Origin: an uncultured Lachnospiraceae bacterium
Lineage (GTDB): Bacteria > Bacillota > Clostridia > Lachnospirales > Lachnospiraceae
Assembly (NCBI GenBank): GCA_947003375.1
Contig: CAMQOJ010000068.1
Location: 1 to 12,688 of the forward strand
Direction: 5' to 3'
Length of the DNA stretch: 12,688 nt
The position numbers were made by a program, and so were the translations under genes. Every line of letters starts with the position of its first letter. The stretch's first letter is position 1. Of this stretch, positions 1-7,101 are shown piece after piece. The notes beneath the pieces were generated by a model. The model was not told the origin of the DNA. It saw only the letters and a program-made list of their open reading frames with translations, and searched no databases.

Positions 1-133
1 AGACAGGATTCTATTGCCTGTGATCTACAATAGAATCCAAGACAGGATTCTATTGCCTGTGATCTACAATAGAATCCAAGACAGGATTCTATTGCCTGTG
101 ATCTACAATAGAATCCAAGACAGGATTCTATTG
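1..133. repeat. 39-bp tandem repeat array with internal 11-bp inverted arms
   Basis: Units start at 1, 40, 79 and 118. The first three are identical 39-mers and the fourth stops matching after 133. Each unit contains the arm GGATTCTATTG, an 11-nt spacer, and the exact reverse complement CAATAGAATCC. Between neighbouring units the arms also face each other across only 6 nt, so either strand could fold into a row of 11-bp hairpins. The array reaches the window edge, so its full copy number is unknown. Because 39 is divisible by 3, reading frames persist through it: the minus strand has one stop-free frame from an ATG at 137 to the left edge. It is not a CRISPR array, because there are no variable spacers. 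Confidence 0.97.
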
Positions 134-137
134 TCAT
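1..137 (-). other. Possible partial reading frame of 13-residue repeats
   Basis: From ATG 135-137 the minus strand stays open to the window edge (about 45 codons) and reads M-T followed by repeats of IESCLGFYCRSQA. There is no ribosome-binding site, but the ATG falls at the predicted start of transcription from the promoter at 144-172, so leaderless translation is conceivable. The other two minus frames meet stops in the array. The open frame may simply reflect a 39-bp period lacking a stop in that frame; the plus strand also has one open frame. I do not recognise the peptide and cannot say what follows it. Confidence 0.25.
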
Positions 138-143
138 AAACCC

Positions 144-172
144 ATTATAGCCAGTAAGCACGTCTTTCGCAA
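144..172 (-). promoter_or_regulatory. Strong sigma-70-like promoter reading left into the repeat array
   Basis: On the minus strand a TTGCGA -35 box (167-172) is followed by a 17-nt spacer and a perfect TATAAT -10 box (144-149). The predicted start is near 137, which is also the A of an ATG, so a transcript would be leaderless or nearly so and would run straight into the hairpin repeats. It lies about 55 bp beyond the nanA stop codon, in the same direction. It probably drives something left of the window, such as a mobile-element gene or a repeat-encoded peptide. The match is seen directly; activity is inferred. Confidence 0.65.
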
Positions 173-185
173 CTAAAATTTCTAT

Positions 186-219
186 TTTCAGGCGGTTTTC
201 CACATGGCGGTTCCTGAAA
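186..219. repeat. 7-bp inverted repeat downstream of nanA
   Basis: TTTCAGG (186-192) and CCTGAAA (213-219) are perfect inverted arms around a 20-nt centre that itself contains two copies of an AACCGCC-like motif on the minus strand. It lies just past the nanA stop. No T-tract follows on the minus strand, so it is a poor intrinsic terminator. It could equally mark the edge of an element that includes the promoter and repeat array to its left. Confidence 0.4.
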
Positions 220-226
220 CGGAAGA

Positions 227-1114
227 TTACACAGCTGTCTGCAATGTAGGAAGCGCCAGGCGCAGCAGCTTCTCCTTCTGCGCCCCGCTCAGAGGGGCGA
301 AGGGAGACCGGGCCTGCCCCAGCGGAAAGCCCAGCCCCTCCATGATTGCCTTCTCCCCCTGCATCACGCCCACTTCCACCAGCGCCCGCAGGATTGTGTT
401 GACTTCCCTCTGGAGGGCCTGTGCCGCGGACATGTCATTCTCCTGGAAGAGCCTGCGGATCTCCATATATTTCTCAGCCATGAAGTTGAAAGTGCTGCCG
501 ATGCCACCGTCCGCCCCCATGGACAGCCCTGCCAGGAACATCTCGTCATAGCCGTTGTAGACGATTTTGTCCGGGAAGCCCGCCTTGAACTGCTCCAGGG
601 CATAGAAATCCGAAGAAGTGTGCTTCACCCCCAGGAACCTGTCGTCCGCCAGGAATTCCCTGATATTGTCCGTGGTCAGGTTCACCCCGGAAAAGGCCGG
701 GAAATTGTAGATCAGCATGGGCAGGTCCACCGCGTCCACAATGTCGAAGTAATACCTCCGGATCTCCTCAAAGCTGAATTTGTAGTAGAAAGGAGCCACG
801 GAGGAGATCGCGTCATAGCCCATCTCCTTTGCCTCCCTGGCATATTCAATCGCCTGCTTCGTGGAAATGCAGCCAATGTGCGCAATCAGGGTACATTTCC
901 CTCCGGCGCGGCTGCTGACGGCCTCCATGACGGCCAGGCGCTCTTTCGCATCCAGCAGGAACACCTCCGCCGTACTGCCTGCCACATAAAATCCGTCCAC
1001 TCCCTTCTGCAGGTTATAGTCCACCAGCCTGCCAAGCACTTCTGTGTCCACCCGGCCCTGTCCGTCAAACGGCGTCAGCAATGCCGGAAATATTCCCTTG
1101 AATTTTTCGTTCAT
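227..1114 (-). CDS. nanA: N-acetylneuraminate lyase (sialic acid aldolase)
   Basis: A 295-residue cytoplasmic class I aldolase of the DapA/NanA superfamily that splits N-acetylneuraminate into N-acetylmannosamine and pyruvate. Visible motifs are the substrate loop GSTAE (46-50), the catalytic tyrosine in LIYNFPAFSG (Tyr136) and the Schiff-base lysine in GVKHTSSD (Lys164). These sit one residue from Tyr137 and Lys165 of the E. coli enzyme. The stretch VYNGYDEMFLAG...GADGGIGST is typical of NanA rather than dihydrodipicolinate synthase. The length fits the family. The start at 1114 was chosen because the family N-terminus (KGIFPALLTPFD) begins there and GGGGAAAGG lies upstream; a longer frame to 1327 runs into the sialidase gene. 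It is the last gene of the sialoside operon, 52 bp after the sialidase. NanK and NanE partners are not in the window. Confidence 0.93.
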   Translation of the reverse strand: MNEKFKGIFPALLTPFDGQGRVDTEVLGRLVDYNLQKGVDGFYVAGSTAEVFLLDAKERLAVMEAVSSRAGGKCTLIAHIGCISTKQAIEYAREAKEMGYDAISSVAPFYYKFSFEEIRRYYFDIVDAVDLPMLIYNFPAFSGVNLTTDNIREFLADDRFLGVKHTSSDFYALEQFKAGFPDKIVYNGYDEMFLAGLSMGADGGIGSTFNFMAEKYMEIRRLFQENDMSAAQALQREVNTILRALVEVGVMQGEKAIMEGLGFPLGQARSPFAPLSGAQKEKLLRLALPTLQTAV

Positions 1115-1139
1115 GGTCTGTCCAACCTTTCCCCTGTAT

Positions 1140-1170
1140 ATTATACTGCTTAACGATTTCACTTTGTCAC
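1140..1170 (-). promoter_or_regulatory. Possible internal promoter for nanA
   Basis: On the minus strand a perfect TATAAT (1140-1145) lies 26 bp before the nanA start, with GTGACA (1165-1170) 19 nt upstream of it and overlapping the sialidase stop codon. The 19-nt spacing is long, so this is a weak candidate. It would give nanA some expression independent of the transporter genes. Confidence 0.3.
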
Positions 1171-2195
1171 GCTTCCCTGTCCCAGACCCCTGCTGCCAGC
1201 ACCAGCTCCCCGATCTCATCGCCTTCCTGGCGCTCATAAAACAGGTACACCTTCCCGTCCGCCTCGGCGATATCCGGATATCCTCCCACGGAGTCCACCT
1301 CCCAGACCTTCTCCCAGCTGCCCCCATTGTCCCGGGACCGCTTCACAGTCAGATGGATCCGCCTTTCGGCATCCTCGCAGTTGGCGAACAGGATTCCCTC
1401 CGCCGTGGAAACCATGCTGCCAAAGCACCTCGGATCCACCAGCTCTTCGCAGAACCACCTGGACTCCAGGCTCTCGCCCCCGTCACAGGACAGCCCCAGG
1501 GCGCGCCTCCTGCACTCATCTGTATTGCGATAGTTGAACAACAGTTTACCGTCTTCCGTCTCCGCCACCGTGGTCTCGTTGCCGTTTGCCAGCCCCTGGG
1601 CCAACGCTCCCGCCTGCCATGTCTCTCCATGGTCGTCGCTGTAGATCGCGCCCGCCACGCTGGGGGCGTGGGCACGGGTCATCCCGTCCCGGGACACTTC
1701 CCCCAAGGCCAGCCAGACCGGGGCCACCAGGCGGCCTGTCCCGGTCCGGATTCCATGGCCGGGGCCTGTGGCGCAGACATTCCATTCATAGGGGAACCGG
1801 CGGTAGCTCTCCGTAATCTCTTTCGCCTCGCTCCAGGTCTTCCCATCGTCGAGGCTGGTGATCAGGAAGGCCCGCTCATAGTTTTTGTGGTAGATCAGGT
1901 GCACTCTCTCCCCGTCCGGAATCAGCACCGGATTGTTGTAGGTGCGCATGGTTCCGTCAGGCGGCAGGGTGGACTCGCCGATCCTGTGCACCTGGCTTAG
2001 CTCTCCGTCCCGCTCCCTGCGCAGGATCAGGATATCGATGTCCCCCCAGTCTCCCAGCCTACTGTTGCGCGCCTCCAGGACCAGAAGCAATGCGTCCCGG
2101 ACAGGCAGGATGCCGGGAATCCGGTAATACAGATATCCTCCCGTCCCTTTCCTGAACAGCACCTTTTCTTCAACGGTACGTATCTTCCCTGGCAT
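1167..2195 (-). CDS. GH33-type exo-alpha-sialidase, no signal peptide (probably cytoplasmic)
   Basis: A 342-residue six-bladed-propeller sialidase that would release terminal sialic acid from glycans. Seen: the YRIP motif (Arg25 of the arginine triad), the following GDWGDID acidic segment (49-54), TGPGHGI (143-149), and Asp-boxes at SLDDGKTW (114-121), YSDDHGETW (185-193), SCDGG (236-240) and SRDNGGSW (287-294). NETTVAE (206-212) holds the candidate Glu207. Arg223 or Arg231 and Arg278/279 are candidates for the other triad arginines. GGYPDIAEADG...LFYE fits the nucleophile region (Tyr306). The catalytic set therefore looks intact. The N-terminus (MPGKIRTVEE) has no signal peptide, lipobox or sortase signal, and there is no lectin module, unlike secreted gut sialidases. 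A strong GAGAGGAG ribosome site supports the start. Its place between sugar permeases and nanA suggests hydrolysis of imported sialosides. The exact sialic acid and linkage are unknown. Confidence 0.87.
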   Translation of the reverse strand: MPGKIRTVEEKVLFRKGTGGYLYYRIPGILPVRDALLLVLEARNSRLGDWGDIDILILRRERDGELSQVHRIGESTLPPDGTMRTYNNPVLIPDGERVHLIYHKNYERAFLITSLDDGKTWSEAKEITESYRRFPYEWNVCATGPGHGIRTGTGRLVAPVWLALGEVSRDGMTRAHAPSVAGAIYSDDHGETWQAGALAQGLANGNETTVAETEDGKLLFNYRNTDECRRRALGLSCDGGESLESRWFCEELVDPRCFGSMVSTAEGILFANCEDAERRIHLTVKRSRDNGGSWEKVWEVDSVGGYPDIAEADGKVYLFYERQEGDEIGELVLAAGVWDREA

Positions 2196-2221
2196 ATCAG
2201 TTCTCCTCTCTTATCGTAATG

Positions 2222-2273
2222 CCATTCCATAAAGCCATTTTCTAAAGCCATTCTCTAAAACCATTCCACAAAG
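2222..2273 (-). repeat. Four imperfect 13-bp tandem repeats in the sialidase leader
   Basis: Units at 2222-2234, 2235-2247, 2248-2260 and 2261-2273 have a plus-strand consensus close to CCATTCYMTAAAG. They fill most of the 82-bp gap between the permease stop and the sialidase start. On the mRNA each unit ends in AATGG, placing an ATG in every copy. Because 13 is not a multiple of 3, these ATGs cycle through the frames. The strong ribosome site of the sialidase lies just after the array. Confidence 0.9.
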
Positions 2274-2277
2274 CCGC

Positions 2278-3138
2278 TCAGCCTTTCACCGCGCCCACCA
2301 TGGTTCCCTGTACCAGATACTTCTGCACAAAGGGATACCCCATGAGGATCGGAATCGTTGCCACCATGACAGTGGCGGCACGGACCGTCTCCGGTGTAAT
2401 GTCCGCCATGGTTGCGGCATTCCCGCTGGCCGTCAGTTCGTCTCCCGTGTCGATGAGGCGGCGCACCACTGTCTGCAATACCAGAAGGTTCTTCCCGTTG
2501 GCATAGACCATGGAGTCGAACCACGCGTTCCAGTGGCCCACCACCGCCCACAGAGCGATGACCGCGATCACTGCCTTGGACAACGGCAGGATGACCCGGA
2601 GCATGATCTGGAACGTATTGGCCCCGTCGATATAGGCGGCCTCCTCCATCTCCTTGTCTATACTGCTCAGGAAATTCCGCATGATGATGAAATTCCACGC
2701 CCCGGCCACCCCTGGCAGCACCAGGACCCAGCGGGTGTTGAGGAGGCCCAGTTCCTTGATGTTCAAATAGGTGGGCACCATGCCGCCCCCGAAGAACATG
2801 GTAAAGACGATCAGGAAATTAATCAGCGACCATCCCGGTATCCCCCTGTGCCTCATGGCAAAGGCCGCAAGGTAGGTGACGGATACCGTCAGGGCCGTTC
2901 CCACCACCGTACGCCAAATCGTATTCGCGTAGCCGATGAAGATGGAGTTGTCCGCGAAAATGGCCTTGTACGCATCCAGGCAGAACTCCTTTGGCCAGAA
3001 TTTGAAGCCGGGGGCATTTGCGTAAATCTTGTCGGAAAAGGAGAGCACGATCGTCTGCCAGAAGGGGTAGACGAAGACGAACATCAGGACAGCTATCACC
3101 AGATAAGTGATGATCTGCGGTTTTTTCTTCTTTACCAT
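2278..3138 (-). CDS. Carbohydrate ABC transporter permease, YtcP type (MalG-like)
   Basis: A 286-residue inner-membrane permease of the CUT1/MalG class with about six membrane segments (first at roughly 10-32). The cytoplasmic EAA loop that contacts the ATPase reads EEAAYIDGANTFQIMLRVILP (about 165-185). The C-terminus (QGTMVGAVKG) is typical of YtcP-like permeases, which pair with LplB-like permeases and long lipoprotein binding proteins. Its ATG lies within the end of the upstream permease gene: ATGGTAA holds both its start and the other gene's stop, a 7-nt overlap implying coupled translation. GGGGGAGG precedes it. No ATPase gene is present, so a shared MsmX-type ATPase elsewhere is expected. 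The sialic acid context suggests a sialylated substrate; this is inference. Confidence 0.92.
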   Translation of the reverse strand: MVKKKKPQIITYLVIAVLMFVFVYPFWQTIVLSFSDKIYANAPGFKFWPKEFCLDAYKAIFADNSIFIGYANTIWRTVVGTALTVSVTYLAAFAMRHRGIPGWSLINFLIVFTMFFGGGMVPTYLNIKELGLLNTRWVLVLPGVAGAWNFIIMRNFLSSIDKEMEEAAYIDGANTFQIMLRVILPLSKAVIAVIALWAVVGHWNAWFDSMVYANGKNLLVLQTVVRRLIDTGDELTASGNAATMADITPETVRAATVMVATIPILMGYPFVQKYLVQGTMVGAVKG

Positions 3139-4097
3139 AAGCTTTCCTCCCCCGAGCTCAAATGCTTCACCACAATGTTCGAAATAATTACCAGGACAAA
3201 GCCGATGCCGTTCTGGAAGAACCCTGCGGCAGTGGCATAGCTGAAGTTGAAGCTCTCCAGGCCCTGGCGGTACGTATAAGTATCCAGCACATCTGCCACA
3301 TCGTAAACGGCAGGCGAATAGAGATTGAAAATCTGGTCGAAATTGGAGGACAGCAGCTTCCCGATCTCCAGGATGAACAGGGTCAGGATCGTGCTGCGGA
3401 TGCCCGGCAGCGTGATATGCCAGATTTCCTGCAGCTTCTTCGCGCCGTCCACCCTCGCCGCCTCATACAGGTTCGGGTCGATGGCCGTGATCGCCGCGAT
3501 GTAGATGATCGCGCTCCATCCCGCTCCCTTCCAGATATTGGTCAGTATCAGCACGCCCCGGAAGACATTGGAATCCGCCAGGAAGTACACCGGCCCCCGG
3601 CCCACCATCCCCAGGAGGGCATTGATCGGGCCGTTCAGCGCCAGCACATCCGTAATCAGGGACGCGGCGATGACCCAGGAGATGAAATGGGGCAGGTAGG
3701 ATGCGGTCTGGAAGACCTTCCTGACCCGCCGGTTGCCGATCTCACTGATGAAAATCGCAAGGACAATGGGCACCGGCCAGCTGAACGCCAGGTTCATCAG
3801 GCTGATGATCAATGTGTTCGACAGCACCTCCCAGAAGGACGCCGCCTCGAACAACTGATTGAAATATTTGAGGCCCGCCCAGGGGCTCCCCATGATCCCC
3901 TCCCGGATTTTGAAATCCTTGAAGGCCAGTACGATTCCATACATGGGCTTGTATCTGAAAACAAAGAGAAATATCATGAACGGGAGCAGCAGCAGATAAT
4001 AAGCCCTGTTCTTATAGATTCTTTTCAGCAGCCCCTGCCCGGCTGTCCCCGCCTTGTTCTTTTTCGTTATCCTCACGCAATATTTTCCTTTCTTCAC
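3132..4097 (-). CDS. Carbohydrate ABC transporter permease, LplB type (MalF-like)
   Basis: A 321-residue inner-membrane permease of the binding-protein-dependent sugar transporters. A basic N-terminus leads into a first membrane segment (about 32-48), followed by the family hallmark GLKYFNQLF (75-83) and more membrane helices. The EAA loop is EAARVDGAKKLQEIWHITLP (212-231). It would form the heterodimeric channel with the YtcP-type permease encoded immediately downstream, which it overlaps by 7 nt. The start is uncertain: GTG at 4097 has little ribosome site, whereas GTG at 4076 (seven codons later) follows AGAAAGGA at a workable distance. The change affects only the N-terminal tail. It lies 93 bp after the binding-protein gene, across a hairpin. 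Confidence 0.92.
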   Translation of the reverse strand: MKKGKYCVRITKKNKAGTAGQGLLKRIYKNRAYYLLLLPFMIFLFVFRYKPMYGIVLAFKDFKIREGIMGSPWAGLKYFNQLFEAASFWEVLSNTLIISLMNLAFSWPVPIVLAIFISEIGNRRVRKVFQTASYLPHFISWVIAASLITDVLALNGPINALLGMVGRGPVYFLADSNVFRGVLILTNIWKGAGWSAIIYIAAITAIDPNLYEAARVDGAKKLQEIWHITLPGIRSTILTLFILEIGKLLSSNFDQIFNLYSPAVYDVADVLDTYTYRQGLESFNFSYATAAGFFQNGIGFVLVIISNIVVKHLSSGEESLW

Positions 4098-4127
4098 GCC
4101 TGATTCCCGCGATTCCCAAAAGAAGCG

Positions 4128-4157
4128 GCACGGAACCCTTTGGAAGCGATCCCGTGC
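4128..4157 (-). other. Hairpin between binding-protein and permease genes
   Basis: GCACGGAA (4128-4135) can pair with TCCCGTGC (4150-4157) on the mRNA as an 8-bp stem with one G-U pair and a 14-nt loop. Only a short CTTCTTTT follows, so it is at best a leaky terminator. Hairpins here commonly stabilise the binding-protein part of the message and lower permease expression; that role is inferred from similar operons. Confidence 0.45.
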
Positions 4158-4190
4158 GCACAGAACACCTTCTCTCAGAATCTATCCTGC

Positions 4191-5858
4191 CTATTTCATC
4201 CGCTCCTCATACTCCGCAATGATCTTGCCCAGGCCTGCATTGTCAAGATTCTGCAGGTATCTGTCCCATCCGTCCTCCAGATTGTCGGAGCCAAGCAAGA
4301 CATTCGTGTAATATTCGCTGACTACCTTGCTGACCTCGCTCTGGTACTGGTCTCTGGCCGCATTGACAGGGCAGTCGAAATTGGTCATGGGCAGGGTGGG
4401 CCAACTATTGGACTTGTCTATATTCTCCTTGTCCCGCTGGGAGAAGGTCAGGGTCTCCATGTAGGGATCCGTGGCCCCCACGGCGTAGAAGGTAAAGTCG
4501 ATCCCCTTCTCCGCCTTATCCGCAACCGTCAGCTCCGGATTCACGCAGAGCTGGCCGTCCACCATGGTGTAGTCCACACCTTCTTCGCCATAGAGCATCT
4601 TGGTCAGCAGCTCATGGTCCGTGGCCATGCCCTCCAGCATCTTCAATACGGCGATCACCTGCTCGTCCGTAGCGTTGGCGCCGAAGAGAAGGGATGCCAC
4701 GCCCGCCGCGTTGGGATAGTTGCAGTTGGAGTAGATCGTGCCGTCCCCGTATTCGCTGGTCAGCGCCGACATCACGTCCACAGTGCCTTCCCCGAACACA
4801 TCCTCCGCCATGGCCAGGATGCTGGAGGCCCCGCGGAAGGAGTAGAACCAGGTCTGGGAGTCCACCATGGTGCCCACTGTGCCGTTTGCCCATTTGGTGC
4901 GCACGGCGGCGCGGTCATCCGTGATGCATTCCGGATGGATGATGCCCTCGTCGTACCACTCCTTCAGGATGCCAAGGGCAGTGCGGTAGTCCTCCAATGC
5001 GCCGTTGAGATAGACAGTGCCGTCCTCCCTCACATTATACTGGTTGGGGGTGGAGATGCCAAAGGCTCCGAAGATCGGCCACATGCCCCTCCAGTTATAT
5101 ATGACGTCGATGCCGTAAGTGTCGTCCTTCCCATTGCCGTCCGGATCGTTGTAGGTGAAGGCGTACAGAAGGTCGTGCAGCTCATCCAGGGTGGTAGGCT
5201 CCGTCATGTTCAGCTTCTCCATCCAGTCCTTCCGGTAGACCAGGCATGCCGTGCTGATCGTCTTGCCCTCCACGTAAGGGGTGTACAGGCATTTGCCGTC
5301 TATCAGGTGCCCGCCGTTTTGGAAGAAGTCCTCGCCCAGCCACTCTGAGTAAATCTTCATGCCCGTGGGATAATACTCCCACAGCCACTCTTCCGGAATT
5401 TCCCGGATCATGCCCTGGTCGTAGAGATAGTTCTTGTCCAGATTGAACCAGTAGCTGAAGCATGTCACGTCCGCAATGTCGCCGGAGGCCACATACATCT
5501 CTATGTTTTCCGCCGTCACATCCGTAATGGGATTGATCTCCACATTGAAGGTGTCCTCCAGAAGCTGCTCCGCCCATGAATTCTCCGTGACGGTGATATT
5601 GGATGTGTAATAGCCCAGCCAGGTGATCTCCTGCTTTTCCTCCCCGGGGGTATCCTCCGTCTCGGAGATGCTCGCCCCAGAGGCGTCCTCCTCCGGGGAA
5701 GCGCTGCTCTCCTGGGCGTCGCCGGAAGCGCCTGCCTCTGTCTGCTCCTCTTCCTTACCGGAGCTGCCGCTCCCCCCATCAGCCCCCTGCCCGCAGCCGG
5801 CAAGCATGGACGTGGCCACCACCAATGACAGAGTCAATGATAATAGTCTTTTTTTCAT
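4191..5858 (-). CDS. Extracellular sugar-binding lipoprotein of the ABC importer
   Basis: A 555-residue lipid-anchored solute-binding protein, long for the family but normal for LplB/YtcP systems. The signal peptide MKKRLLSLTLSLVVATSMLA ends in a clear lipobox, LAGC, with Cys22 as the lipidated residue. Residues about 24-76 are a Ser/Gly/Glu-rich linker, followed by the binding domain from EITWLGYY. DPDGNGKDDTYG (238-249) is an EF-hand-like calcium-binding loop common in this class. The start at 5858 was chosen for the signal peptide and an excellent AAGGAGGAG site; the frame is open upstream to 5948 but through non-coding sequence. It is the first gene of the five-gene operon and lies opposite the AraC regulator. 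Ligand not readable from sequence; a sialylated oligosaccharide or sialic acid derivative is inferred from the neighbours. Confidence 0.92.
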   Translation of the reverse strand: MKKRLLSLTLSLVVATSMLAGCGQGADGGSGSSGKEEEQTEAGASGDAQESSASPEEDASGASISETEDTPGEEKQEITWLGYYTSNITVTENSWAEQLLEDTFNVEINPITDVTAENIEMYVASGDIADVTCFSYWFNLDKNYLYDQGMIREIPEEWLWEYYPTGMKIYSEWLGEDFFQNGGHLIDGKCLYTPYVEGKTISTACLVYRKDWMEKLNMTEPTTLDELHDLLYAFTYNDPDGNGKDDTYGIDVIYNWRGMWPIFGAFGISTPNQYNVREDGTVYLNGALEDYRTALGILKEWYDEGIIHPECITDDRAAVRTKWANGTVGTMVDSQTWFYSFRGASSILAMAEDVFGEGTVDVMSALTSEYGDGTIYSNCNYPNAAGVASLLFGANATDEQVIAVLKMLEGMATDHELLTKMLYGEEGVDYTMVDGQLCVNPELTVADKAEKGIDFTFYAVGATDPYMETLTFSQRDKENIDKSNSWPTLPMTNFDCPVNAARDQYQSEVSKVVSEYYTNVLLGSDNLEDGWDRYLQNLDNAGLGKIIAEYEERMK

Positions 5859-5931
5859 GTCTCTCCTCCTTTTGTTCTTCCATCTGTAGTTTCTGCACAA
5901 ATTCTGAAAAACACTTCTGACAATATTAGTT

Positions 5932-5943
5932 TTGGCACATTTT
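5932..5943 (-). promoter_or_regulatory. Operator-like arm AAAATGTGCCAA in front of the operon
   Basis: The minus strand reads AAAATGTGCCAA, 74 to 85 bp upstream of the binding-protein start. An identical 12-mer on the plus strand lies at 6140-6151 in front of the regulator gene. Both are preceded by a GTT-A-rich segment and followed by two bases and CT. It is a likely binding site for the adjacent AraC-family protein. Confidence 0.55.
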
Positions 5944-6139
5944 AACAATGACAGCAGTCTTGCATTTTACAGCGATAAATGTTATTATGATATAATATCA
6001 AATCGGAATCAGGCAATGAATCATCACATTTTGACTGCTCTTCTCTGCAATCGGGCAATTGAATTGTGCATGTTTTCCATACTTTGTTTCTACATTCTAT
6101 CAACAGATAGGCTATAAGTAAATGCAAATAACGGTTATA

Positions 6140-6151
6140 AAAATGTGCCAA
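6140..6151 (+). promoter_or_regulatory. Operator-like arm AAAATGTGCCAA in front of the AraC regulator
   Basis: This is a perfect copy, on the opposite strand, of the arm at 5932-5943. It lies 61 to 72 bp before the regulator start, at a distance similar to the other arm's from its gene. The symmetry suggests that the regulator controls both the operon and itself. Confidence 0.55.
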
Positions 6152-6211
6152 TTCTGCTTTTCGGTAAGAGAAGTTACCAAAGACCGGTTTCAGGCAGATA
6201 CAGGGTAATGA

Positions 6212-7063
6212 ATGGACAGATGCAAAATGAATTATATCTATGAATTAGAATACCAGACTATCGGCTATGATTTGAGAAGCGCAAAGCCTCATCGTGAAGA
6301 CTGTATTGAAATACTCCAGTTCTGGTCCAAGGGAGGATATTTCATCGTCAGGAACCATATCTTCCCGATTGCTCCGGGGACGCTTCTCATCGTCAATGCC
6401 ATGGAGACCCATTATTCCAACCCTTCCAATGTGGACAGCTACAACCGGAGCAAAATCATCCTCTCCTTCAAGCGCTTCCGGCAGATCTGTGAGTTATGTG
6501 ATTTCTCTGCGCTGTACGAGGAGCTGTACCGCAAAGGCGGCTGTATATACCCGTTCCCTCCGGCGCAGAAGGAGGCGCAGCTGGCCGATGCGATGTTCCA
6601 GAAGGCCTTCCAGCGCTTCTCCAGCGGCGATCCGGACCTGACGGTCCAGGCGGACATCGTAAGCTATACGATCCGCCTCCTCTCTCTGCTCCACACGCCC
6701 CCGCGCCCCGCGTCCGCAGTGGTGCAGACAGATTCCACCATATATCTGATGACGGAATATATCAACAATCAGCTTCTGTCCTGGGAGCATGTCACGCCCG
6801 AGAACCTGTGCGCGGCGCTCCACATCAGCTACTCCTACGCCTCCCATCTCTTCAAGCAGCTGACGAAGCAGTCCATCACGCAGTACGCCACGAACCTGCG
6901 CCTGGCGGAGGCCAAGAAGCTCCTGGCCAATACGGACCTGAAAATCTATAACATCGCGGAGCTCCTGAAGTTCAAGGACAGCACCACCTTCTGCAAGACC
7001 TTCAAGAAGCACGTGGGCTGCTCGCCGGAGGCTTACCGAAGGATGAACCGGATTCTGGACTGA
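6212..7063 (+). CDS. AraC-family transcriptional regulator with cupin sensor domain
   Basis: A 283-residue DNA-binding regulator, the usual length for AraC proteins with a sugar-sensing domain. The N-terminal part (about 25-75) looks like a cupin: HREDCIEILQFWSKGGYF, then IAPGTLLIVNAMETHYS. The C-terminal 100 residues hold the two helix-turn-helix motifs: LCAALHISYSYASHLFKQLT (199-218) and IAELLKFKDSTTFCKTFKKH (248-267), ending with the family signature GCSPEAYRRM (269-278). The start at 6212 follows CAGGG by 6 nt; an out-of-frame ATG at 6208 overlaps it. It is the only plus-strand gene and is divergent from the sialoside operon, with matched operator-like arms between them. It is therefore a good candidate for the operon's regulator, perhaps an activator responding to a sialic acid-derived compound. 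The inducer is not known. Confidence 0.9.
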   Translation: MDRCKMNYIYELEYQTIGYDLRSAKPHREDCIEILQFWSKGGYFIVRNHIFPIAPGTLLIVNAMETHYSNPSNVDSYNRSKIILSFKRFRQICELCDFSALYEELYRKGGCIYPFPPAQKEAQLADAMFQKAFQRFSSGDPDLTVQADIVSYTIRLLSLLHTPPRPASAVVQTDSTIYLMTEYINNQLLSWEHVTPENLCAALHISYSYASHLFKQLTKQSITQYATNLRLAEAKKLLANTDLKIYNIAELLKFKDSTTFCKTFKKHVGCSPEAYRRMNRILD

Positions 7064-7101
7064 CGGCTCGCCCCGCTTTCGGCAGGGCTTCCGCGCCTGA
7101 A

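Larger units (their letters stand above)
5859..6211. promoter_or_regulatory. Divergent control region between transporter operon and AraC regulator
   Basis: This 353-bp AT-rich stretch has no convincing gene. It contains the 12-bp inverted operator-like arms at 5932-5943 and 6140-6151, a 13-bp palindrome TGATATAATATCA at 5988-6000, and several promoter-like pairs. For the operon (minus strand) these are TTGCCT (6011-6016)/TATCAT (5987-5992), 18-nt spacer, and TTGTTA (5943-5948)/TATTGT (5920-5925), 17-nt spacer. For the regulator (plus strand) they are TCTACA (6089-6094)/TATAAG (6113-6118), 18-nt spacer, and TTTACA (5966-5971)/TATAAT (5991-5996), 19-nt spacer. Which of these are used cannot be decided by eye. 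Confidence 0.6.
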